From positions 1-32,843 of the forward strand of contig JAFRQD010000013.1 of NCBI GenBank assembly GCA_017428785.1: a stretch of DNA of 32,843 bases, read 5' to 3'. This stretch comes from Bacteroidaceae bacterium. GTDB taxonomy: Bacteria > Bacteroidota > Bacteroidia > Bacteroidales > Bacteroidaceae. Shown here in pieces: positions 1 through 6,700 of this stretch. A program made the translations under genes and the position numbers. Numbering within the stretch: the stretch's first letter is position 1; the number at the start of each line of letters is the position of its first letter. Below the pieces are notes generated by a model. The model made no database searches. It was not told where the DNA came from and worked only from the letters and a program-made list of their open reading frames with translations.

Positions 1-112
1 ACTTCCGCATTTCTTTTAAATGTGGTTCTTTCGGCAGCGCCTCAGCATAGTCAGGCACGCTTGCCTCTGCATTCGGCTTGCACGAAAGTTCCGCATATTC
101 TTCAGTAAGATG

Positions 113-195
113 TGGGTGGTGATGGATTCGAACCACCGAAGGCGAAAGCCAGCAGATTTACAGTCTGCCCCATTTGGCCACTCTGGTAACCACCC
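113..195 (-). tRNA. tRNA-Tyr (anticodon GTA)
   Basis: The minus strand folds into a complete cloverleaf. The 7-bp acceptor stem is GGGTGGT (189-195) with ACCACCC, followed by discriminator A at 113. The anticodon GTA is at 159-161, and a long variable arm makes the gene 83 nt, as expected for bacterial tRNA-Tyr. The T-loop reads GGTTCGAATCC. No CCA is encoded. It lies 38 bases downstream of tRNA-Thr and is probably co-transcribed with it. In related Bacteroidales this cluster continues with tRNA-Gly, tRNA-Thr and tuf, which would lie left of the window. Bases 1-112 hold no recognisable gene. Confidence 0.96.
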
Positions 196-233
196 TTTAG
201 TGCTTTTAATCAGCTACCACTCTTGGTTTGCTG

Positions 234-307
234 AGCCTCTTGTCGGATTCGAACCAACGACCCCGAGATTACAAATCACGTGCTCTGGCCAACTGAGCTA
301 AAGAGGC
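234..307 (-). tRNA. tRNA-Thr (anticodon TGT)
   Basis: The minus strand gives a 74-nt cloverleaf. The acceptor stem is GCCTCTT (301-307) with AAGAGGC, and the discriminator is T at 234. The anticodon TGT is at 271-273, and the D-arm (AGCTCAGTTGG) and T-arm (GGTTCGAATCC) are standard. It is the first gene behind a strong promoter (349-379) and probably heads a tRNA-Thr/tRNA-Tyr transcript that runs on towards tuf in relatives. Confidence 0.96.
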
Positions 308-348
308 AATTTACAGCCTTATCGGCGTGAAAAGCGCCTAATCGGCTG

Positions 349-379
349 CAAAATTACAAATATTTTTAGAACCAGCAAA
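349..379 (-). promoter_or_regulatory. Bacteroidetes-type promoter for the tRNA-Thr/Tyr operon
   Basis: Read on the minus strand there is a -33 box TTTG (376-379), a 19-nt spacer, and a -7 box TAATTTTG (349-356), which fits TAnnTTTG perfectly. The tRNA-Thr 5' end is about 40 nt downstream. The short leader can pair GCCGATTAGGC with its mirrored GCCGATAAGGC. Confidence 0.8.
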
Positions 380-395
380 AAGTTTCGCCTATTTT

Positions 396-695
396 TTAAC
401 GATTTTTTTGCTTTTCTTTATATTTGGAAGCTTGCCGCAGCAAAGATTCCACTGTTTGGTCGATTGCTTCTTCGAATGTGTCGCAAACTTCCTGAGCGAA
501 AAGTTCCGTTCCTGGCAGTATTGCTCTCAGGGCGGCTTCCTTGTTCAGTGCGGTCTCAGGCTTTACGACTTTAAGTGACACCTCTATCCTTCCTATTTCG
601 TCGTTGAACTTTGCGAGTTTGGATAGTTTCTTCTCGATGAACTTCTCCAGTTTCTCTGTTGCCTCAAAGTGGATTGCTTGAATTTTAATTTCCAT
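396..695 (-). CDS. hpf: Ribosome hibernation promoting factor, short HPF/RaiA type (99 aa)
   Basis: This is a short HPF/YfiA (ribosomal subunit interface, S30AE) protein that binds the small-subunit decoding region and silences or dimerises ribosomes in stationary phase. The N-terminus MEIKIQAIHFEAT, the helix ATEKLEKFIEKKLSKLAKF and the β-strand region IEVSLKVVKPE fit the family. At 99 aa it has only the N-terminal domain and lacks the C-terminal dimerisation domain of long HPF. The start codon (693-695) lies inside the 3' end of xerC: the genes overlap by 11 bp and an AGGAGG ribosome site sits within the last xerC codons. This suggests translational coupling. The rpsU-xerC-hpf-tRNA order is conserved in Bacteroidales. 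Confidence 0.93.
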   Translation of the reverse strand: MEIKIQAIHFEATEKLEKFIEKKLSKLAKFNDEIGRIEVSLKVVKPETALNKEAALRAILPGTELFAQEVCDTFEEAIDQTVESLLRQASKYKEKQKNR

Positions 696-1605
696 AGTTA
701 CCTCCTTTTGTTTTAGCCCGGGGATGGGCTTGGTTATACATTTCTTTCAATTGCTCGAAAGTGGTGTGCGTATAGATTTCGGTGGTTGACAGGCTCTCGT
801 GTCCGAGCAGTTCCTTGACGGATTGCAGGTCGGCTTTGTGGTTGAGCATTGCTGTGGCGAACGTGTGCCTGAGCACATGTGGGCTGTTGCGCTGCTGTGT
901 GGTGACCATCGAGAGGTACTTCTTGACGATGTTTCTCACTTTGACTGGCGTCATTCTACGGCCGGTCCGTTCGTCCAGGAAGAGGCTGGTGTCGGCGTCG
1001 AACTGCTTTGCAAAGGTATCGCGCTCTGCAATGTATTGCCTCAGGCTGTCGCCGAACTCGTCGCCATAGGGTATGATGCGCTGTTTGTTGCGCTTGCCTG
1101 TGACTTTGAGCTGCATCTGATCCAGGTCCACGTCCTTGTCGTCGAGGCCTACGAGTTCCGAGAGTCGTATGCCTGTGGAGTAGAATGTGAGCAGAATCAT
1201 GCGGTCGCGGAAGCCTTGGTAGCCTTCGCCGAAGAAGTCGCCGTCGAAGAGGCGGTCCATCTCTGTCTCGCGGACATAGGCCGGCAGTTTCTTCTCCACC
1301 TTCGGCCCTGGCATGTTGTGCACGGGGTCTTTGGTGACGAGGCCTCTGCGGAGCAGGAACTTGTAGAAGGAGCGGAGCGAACTGAGACGCCGGCGGACGC
1401 TTGTGGCGGCGTTGCCTTTGTCCATCATCTCCACTACCCACTCCCGCACGATGTCGGTCGGCATGTCTGCCCAGTCGAGATTGCTGTCTGTTGCTTCATA
1501 GAACCGCTTGAACGCTTCCAAGTCGGCCTGATATTCTTCGGTTGTCTTGCTGGAATAGTTCCGCTCGTACCGAAGGTAATCTATGAAGTCTTCAATCCAA
1601 TTCAC
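685..1605 (-). CDS. xerC: Tyrosine recombinase XerC/XerD-like (306 aa)
   Basis: This is a site-specific tyrosine recombinase, presumably resolving chromosome dimers at dif together with a partner. The N-terminal SAM-like DNA-binding domain covers about residues 1-90 (YLRYERNYSSKTTEEY) and the catalytic domain about 105-295. All catalytic residues are visible: Arg147 (STGIRLSEL), Lys171 (TGKRNKQR), His243 and Arg246 (HVLRHTFA), His269 (LGHES) and nucleophile Tyr278 (TEIYTH). Length is normal for XerC/D. It follows rpsU after an 81-bp gap that contains its own promoter, and overlaps hpf downstream. The synteny with rpsU and hpf argues for the housekeeping Xer protein and against a mobile-element integrase. 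Whether it is the XerC or XerD paralogue cannot be settled here. Confidence 0.92.
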   Translation of the reverse strand: MNWIEDFIDYLRYERNYSSKTTEEYQADLEAFKRFYEATDSNLDWADMPTDIVREWVVEMMDKGNAATSVRRRLSSLRSFYKFLLRRGLVTKDPVHNMPGPKVEKKLPAYVRETEMDRLFDGDFFGEGYQGFRDRMILLTFYSTGIRLSELVGLDDKDVDLDQMQLKVTGKRNKQRIIPYGDEFGDSLRQYIAERDTFAKQFDADTSLFLDERTGRRMTPVKVRNIVKKYLSMVTTQQRNSPHVLRHTFATAMLNHKADLQSVKELLGHESLSTTEIYTHTTFEQLKEMYNQAHPRAKTKGGNYGN

Positions 1606-1629
1606 GCACTTCGCTTACTGTTTCTTCTG

Positions 1630-1660
1630 CGAAGGTAGCTGTTTTTTTTGACAATCCAAA
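1630..1660 (-). promoter_or_regulatory. Promoter for xerC-hpf
   Basis: On the minus strand, TTTG (1657-1660) is followed by a 19-nt spacer and TACCTTCG (1630-1637), one mismatch from TAnnTTTG. It lies in the 81-bp rpsU-xerC gap, so xerC and hpf could be expressed independently of rpsU. Confidence 0.6.
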
Positions 1661-1686
1661 GAGATGCGTCAAAAATTTAAGGACTT

Positions 1687-1878
1687 TTAATCTTCTACGC
1701 GGTGGAGCTTCTGTACATAGACAGCGTGTTCCATAGCGAGGCGCTTCAGAACAGAGGGCTTGTCGAACTGCTGACGGGCACGGAGTTCCTTCACGATACC
1801 GGTCTTCTCGAACTTACGCTTGAACTTCTTGAGAGCCCTTTCGATGTTCTCACCTTCTTTTACGGTTACTACAATCAT
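1687..1878 (-). CDS. rpsU: 30S ribosomal protein S21 (63 aa)
   Basis: This small basic protein of the 30S subunit sits near the 3' end of 16S rRNA. The N-terminus MIVVTVKEGENIERALKKFK and the Arg/Lys-rich middle (RKFEKTGIVKELRARQQF) are diagnostic of bS21, and 63 aa is the usual Bacteroidetes length. It is the first gene of the rpsU-xerC-hpf group and has a strong promoter 60-90 bp upstream. In Bacteroidetes S21 has been linked to low use of Shine-Dalgarno sequences, which agrees with the weak ribosome sites seen across the window. Confidence 0.96.
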   Translation of the reverse strand: MIVVTVKEGENIERALKKFKRKFEKTGIVKELRARQQFDKPSVLKRLAMEHAVYVQKLHRVED

Positions 1879-1937
1879 GTTTCCTTTTTGTTGTTTTTAA
1901 ATTAGATAATCTAGTTTGTGCAGTGAAAAATGCGGCG

Positions 1938-1968
1938 CAAAATTACACATACTTTTTGAATTGGCAAA
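1938..1968 (-). promoter_or_regulatory. Promoter for rpsU
   Basis: On the minus strand, TTTG (1965-1968), a 19-nt spacer and TAATTTTG (1938-1945) give a full match to the Bacteroidetes consensus. The predicted transcript has a leader of roughly 50 nt before the rpsU start. Confidence 0.8.
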
Positions 1969-2022
1969 GCTTTTTAGCAAAAAATTACACAAAGTGTTAA
2001 CTTACTGCATCCAAAGGCCCCT

Positions 2023-2111
2023 AAAACGCCGTATGCGACGATGCAAAATCACACATTCTGTGATTGCAAACGCAGCACGCGGCGTTCTGTTTTGCCGCGT
2101 GCCGTGTTTCG
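2023..2111. repeat. 22-bp-period intergenic array, GC-rich type (4 units)
   Basis: Four consecutive units of 22, 23, 22 and 22 bp start at 2023, 2045, 2068 and 2090. Units 1, 3 and 4 carry variants of the GC-rich core seen at three other sites in the window: CGCCGTATGCG, CGCAGCACGCGG and its inverse GCCGCGTGCC. Unit 2 is a palindrome, AATCACA then CATTC then TGTGATT. Units 3 and 4 form a perfect 9-bp inverted repeat (GCACGCGGC with GCCGCGTGC). The array lies between the rpsU promoter and the 3' end of mdh. The rest of 1969-2218 holds a GGCAGA-TTG-TCTGCC hairpin (2125-2139), an AT-rich stretch (2141-2160) and a CCTCCT-CGG-AGGAGG palindrome, and no credible gene. Confidence 0.6.
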
Positions 2112-2218
2112 AGGTGCGCCATGAGGCAGATTGTCTGCCCTTATATATAATATATAATGTACGCGCGTGAAATTCATCCTCCTCGGAGGAGGGGGTTAGG
2201 GAGGGGTGCCTGCTCTTT

Positions 2219-3211
2219 TTAGAGGTTGGCGTTGTCGTCCTTCCAGTTTGCTACGGGAGGAATGATGCCGAGCTCGATGATTTCGTCGCGCATCTTCTGC
2301 AGGTGCTCGTAGGAAGCCTGGAGTGCTGCCATCTCTTCTGCCGTGCCTTCGGGAGCGGTGAAGTGGACGCCGTCCTTGTCGATGACGGTAGGCATAGCCA
2401 TCATGACGTTCTTGAAGCCGCACTTGTCGCAGTTCACATAGCAGCCTGCGGGCCACTTGAAGGGTTCGCCGCCCATAGCGCCTTCAATCATCTTGACGGC
2501 CTGGTAAGCGGGGCTCTGGAATGAAGAGCGGCCGCGGAGCTTGATGATGTTGCTGCCGCCCTGAGTGGTCATGTGCTTGATTTCGGCCCAGCGCTCGGCA
2601 GAGAGAGGAAGCTCGCTGAGGGGCTTGCCGTCGATCTTTGCCTTCGAGGCGAAGACGGCCATCTGCTCGCCGTGACCGCCGTAGGTGAAGGCGTCGGTCA
2701 CCTTGTCCTGCTGCACGCCGAACTCCTGAGCGAGCTGCTGCTGGAGGCGGGTTGAGTCGAGGGCTGCAAGGGAGGTGAGCTGGTTGGGCTTCAGACCTGA
2801 GTGGATGAGAGCCGTGAGGGCTGTCACATCGGCAGGATTGAAGATAACTACCACGTGTTTCACGTCGGGGCAATACTTCTTGATGTTCTCGCCGAACTCA
2901 GCTGCTATCTGGCAGTTGCCCTTCAGCAGGTCTTCGCGGGTCATACCCTCCTTACGGGGAGCGCCACCGCTGGAGATGATGTACTTGGCACCTGTGAAAG
3001 CCACAGCGGGGTCGACGGTGTAGGAGATGTTTGCGCCGGGGAAAGCGCAGTGGCACATCTCGTCGTAAACGCCGTGCACGCCGGGTTCGTAGATATCATA
3101 CAGACAAATGTTTGGGGTAAGGCCGAGCATCAGGACGCTCTGCACCATGTTGGAGCCGATCATGCCGCCGGCACCAACGATAACGAGTTTCTCGTCAGTC
3201 AGGAATTTCAT
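2219..3211 (-). CDS. mdh: Malate dehydrogenase, Prevotella-type (330 aa)
   Basis: This is an NAD-dependent L-malate/lactate dehydrogenase-family enzyme, assigned as malate dehydrogenase interconverting malate and oxaloacetate. In fermentative Bacteroidales it serves the fumarate/succinate branch. A Rossmann dinucleotide motif GAGGMIG is at 13-19. The substrate-loop arginines Arg86 and Arg92 (APRKEGMTR) carry the pattern of malate rather than lactate specificity. Asp152 and Arg155 (ALDSTR) and catalytic His180 (YGGHGEQM) are present. The length fits. It resembles the Prevotella enzyme beginning MKFLT more than the 313-residue Bacteroides type beginning MSKVTVVG; this comparison is from memory. 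The gene is monocistronic with its own promoter. A short Cys-rich stretch (CYVNCDKCG) is present, of unknown meaning. Confidence 0.88.
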   Translation of the reverse strand: MKFLTDEKLVIVGAGGMIGSNMVQSVLMLGLTPNICLYDIYEPGVHGVYDEMCHCAFPGANISYTVDPAVAFTGAKYIISSGGAPRKEGMTREDLLKGNCQIAAEFGENIKKYCPDVKHVVVIFNPADVTALTALIHSGLKPNQLTSLAALDSTRLQQQLAQEFGVQQDKVTDAFTYGGHGEQMAVFASKAKIDGKPLSELPLSAERWAEIKHMTTQGGSNIIKLRGRSSFQSPAYQAVKMIEGAMGGEPFKWPAGCYVNCDKCGFKNVMMAMPTVIDKDGVHFTAPEGTAEEMAALQASYEHLQKMRDEIIELGIIPPVANWKDDNANL

Positions 3212-3252
3212 GATTTTTAGTTATTTTAGTTGTTTTACTATGTTTCGGGCTA

Positions 3253-3284
3253 CAAAGTTACAAATAAGTGCGCACAAAAACAAA
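3253..3284 (-). promoter_or_regulatory. Promoter for mdh
   Basis: On the minus strand, TTTG (3281-3284), a 20-nt spacer and TAACTTTG (3253-3260) give a perfect -7 match. It lies about 45 nt before the mdh start. Confidence 0.72.
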
Positions 3285-3466
3285 AGAAACTGAATTTATT
3301 TTGTTTTGTAGAACGAAAGTAACTTCGACACAGTCAAAGTCGCGAGTAAATGAGCGCACACATAACAAATAGGACATTGTTTTGCATAAAATCCCATTCG
3401 TGCCCGTGGAACCTGTTGATACACAGCCCTTGCAGCCCCCTGAAAAAGGGCGGCAGCGAGGCCTCG

Positions 3467-3556
3467 AAAACGCCGCGTGCGGGGATTGGCAACGCCGCAC
3501 GCGGAAATGGTCATCGCCGCAGCCGGGGATTGCCATCGCCGCACGCGGCGTTTTCA
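3467..3556. repeat. 22-bp-period intergenic array, GC-rich type, framed by an inverted repeat
   Basis: Four tandem units of exactly 22 bp start at 3469, 3491, 3513 and 3535. Each begins (A/T)CGCCGC and has the core CGCCGCACGCGG or a close variant (unit 1 CGCCGCGTGCGG, unit 3 CGCCGCAGCCGG), followed by an ATTGGC, ATGGTC or ATTGCC tail. The array is bounded by a perfect 16-bp inverted repeat: AAAACGCCGCGTGCGG at 3467-3482 and its complement at 3539-3554. It lies between mdh and the giant secreted protein gene. Confidence 0.7.
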
Positions 3557-3745
3557 CACCCTCCTGGAGAGGCATTTTCCGCCTCTGCTCCTCCCCTCAA
3601 ACGGGAGGGTAGTCAGGGTGCCTTCTTCCCTTATCAGAAGGGCGAAAGCACTGTCCTGAAGAGGATACTGCCTCCCCTGCTCCCTTCCCTTTCCTTGAAG
3701 GGGAGGGGCAGAGCGAAGCGAGTGTGGGGCGAAAGAATGGCGTCT
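3557..3745. other. C/G-rich intergenic stretch with small hairpins downstream of the giant gene
   Basis: No credible gene is seen. Short inverted repeats follow one another: CTCCC-GGGAG (about 3592-3608), CCCTT-ATCAG-AAGGG (about 3628-3642) and a CCTTGAAGG-centred C-rich/G-rich palindrome (about 3690-3710). They may act in RNA 3'-end formation for the gene ending at 3746 on the minus strand, but none has a clear T-tract. Confidence 0.35.
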
Positions 3746-6700
3746 TTACTTCACCAGCACTTTCTTGCCGTTTACGATGTTGATGCCCTTCTGCATCTTG
3801 CTCAGGCGCATACCAGCCAGATTGTAGATGGTCTCCGCCTCTGGTTCCTTGGGAGAAGATACTCCTGTAATCAGCTCTTCCTCCTCGCCTGTGTTCAGGA
3901 AATAGGCATACGAGATGTCGAAGATATTGCCCTGGAGATAGAGGTAAGCGTCGAAGGCATTGATTATCGTCCCATCATCACACGGGGCAAGTATCGGGTT
4001 GCCGTCCACCATCACCCTATTCCAACCAGCGTAGTCGTCGAAAATGCGCTTGGAATATTCTCCCCTGAATTCGATTTCGCCATTGTAGAGTATTACATTA
4101 TTGTAGGCACTTCGTATGGTGACTTTTTCGAAAACGGGATCCTCGATGTCGTCCCCTTCTTTCCACCTCAAGATGTAAGGAACGCCAGCCTTGAACTTGG
4201 TGACAGGTGTCAGGCAGTTCACGATGACGGTACCATCCTTGATTGTAACCGATTCTGCCGTCCTGATCTCGGCACCGGCAAGCGGACTGTTCTCTATATC
4301 CACATCGAAGGGCAGGCAAAGCGTCTGCCACTTGCCGTCCTTCTTGAGCGTGCGGTCAACGAGTATGACGTTAAGATAGAATCCATCGTTCTCTTTAACA
4401 ATATTCAAGTTATCTCTTGAATTATTGATATACAGGTTGATGGCTATATTGTCTTTCGTAGCGAACTTCATGGTTCCTGTGCTTGCTTCTACCACGCCGT
4501 CATTGAGGCCCATTATCATGAGCTCATACCTCGTGTTACACTTCAGGCCCTCAATCGTGGCTTCCGTATCACTGGTGGATATGCTCTTCCAAACATTATT
4601 ATCTGATTTATAAATGCCGAAATCATCAAGGCTGAGCATGTACTTATCCGATACGTTGAAGTGACGGATAGCAACGTAACCCTTTTGGCCAGCATACGCA
4701 CTCAAGTCTGCAGTATATTCCTTGTATTCGTTCGTAGCAGTGAACATATCTGATATCTGGACGAAGTCGCTTGGAGTAGGGTTGGAGGCAGTAGAGACAT
4801 AGAAGGCGAAATGCTCGTCAGCACGTTCCGGATCTTGTCCAATCAACCAAGCACGAACAGTGCCCTGCAAGTCAAGCTGAGGCGAAATCAGCCAGTTGTC
4901 GGGATTCAGTGCTGTTTGGCTAGGCCTGTCGAAACTATTGGACGAGATGCTGACTATACCTGAATGGCATCTTAATTTCGATGCTTCCCAATTAGCATGA
5001 GGATACCAGTTGAAGCCGTCATTATCGGAATCAATACTCGTCCACCCTTCAGGCAAAACATTTTTGAAAGCAATGCCTTCGAAGTCCTCAAAGAAGACAG
5101 CTTCACCCGCTTCCGGTCTGTAACAAACCATATACTGTTCGCTATTGCCCTTCCAGCTGAGTGTGGCAAAGGTGGTGTCGGGAGCGACTTCTATATCGTA
5201 TGGTATAGAGTTGTCCTCCAGCGTGGTGAATGTATTGATGGGGCTTGAAGCGTCGGCGTAGCCTTCCATCTTGCCGGTAACCTTAAACTCGTACTCCGAT
5301 TCGGGCTGCAGGCCGGTAAGCGTCAACTGGTTTGAAGCTGTCTCCACAGAAATCCAGGACTCTCCCACCTGACCTGGGCCGGCGATGACGATGTCGTCAA
5401 TACCGAGGATAAACTGGTCGGTGCAGTTGAAATGGCGGATGGCCACATAGCCCTGCTTTCCGGCATAGGCGCTCAGGTCAACAGTGAAGAGGCCCCAATT
5501 TCCTTGCGCCTTTCTTCGGGTGCCCTTGGAGCCTGTGCCGTTGGCATTCAAGGTCCATTCATCAAGGAGCGTAAAGGCATTGGGATCGGTATTGCTCGTT
5601 GTGGAAACTGCCACACCGAAGTGCTCGTTGGCATAGTTAGCATCCTGCCCTCTGACATAGAAACTGATGCTGCCGCCCAGCTCGACGAGCGGCGAAACAA
5701 GATAGTTGTCGGGGGTCAAGGCGTGATGGCCTATGCTGACAAACGAACCGGAAAGCAGGAAGGCTTTAGAATCCGCGAAACCAGTTCCCTCCAAGATGGC
5801 GCTGCTGGAGATATAGTCTCCAGGCTCAGTACTCGATGCCCAGGTATATCCGTCGCCATCAGCATCGATGGTCGTCCAGCCCTGGAAGGTTCCGTCGTCG
5901 AAGTCGTAGATGCCACCTTGAGCTCTCTTCCTGTACCTTACCTCATAGCTTTCGCTGATGCCTTTCCAACTGATGGTGGCAGAAGAGCGGGATGGCTCGA
6001 CTGCTATGTCGCAGGGCACAGGGTTGTTTTCCAAAGTGGTGAAGTCCGCTGGGCCAGCCCATTCGCTGTACTGTTCGGCGTCATCATCGATGACGGCACG
6101 AACCAAAGCCTGATATTCTGTACTCTCTTTTAGGTCATATATATAGCAATAGGGCTTGTTCGACCTAAGCCTTTTCTGATTCTCGCCATCATAAAGGTAT
6201 ATTTCCCAGGAAGAAGCTCCACAGTTGTCTGTCCAGTCCAGACGGACGCTGTTTGACCTGATTTGCGATGCAGCCAAGTCAGTCGGACTCGGGAAACGCA
6301 CCGGCGTCTCGAATCCCGTCTGGGCCCATTCGCTGAGTTTGCCATCATCGCCAACTATCTGCACACGAACGAAATAATATGTGTCCTCGTCAAGCGACTC
6401 CAGCCTATAGCTCTTGGATGTCAAGCCAGGAATCTCTATCCAATTGTATGTCCTGTTCTCTCTGTACTGCAGGTTCCATTTGCTGCCTTCGCTTTCCCAA
6501 GTCACCAGGGCGCTGTTCCATTCAATATCGCTGACCTCGATGCTGGAGGGTTTTATGTTGGCATCTTCTTCGTTGAACCTCACAACATTCCTGAATTTCT
6601 CTGGGGTACCATAGTATTGTCTGATGTTCTTCGGGATGAAGCCTTCTTCATCGCTGCGAACGGAAAGGGCCTGAATCCTTGGGTTAACATTAGTGAATAC

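Noticed and set aside
20-301. Plus-strand reading frame (DSNHRRRKPADLQSAPFGHSG) over the tRNA genes
   Set aside because: It is the antisense of tRNA-Tyr and tRNA-Thr, a well-known false protein prediction.
799-1638. 279-codon plus-strand frame opposite xerC
   Set aside because: xerC has all catalytic residues on the other strand; the frame is a shadow caused by GC-biased third positions.
3350-4420. 356-codon plus-strand frame covering the GC-rich array and the end of the giant gene
   Set aside because: It runs through repeat DNA and then antisense to a well-supported gene, with no recognisable domain.
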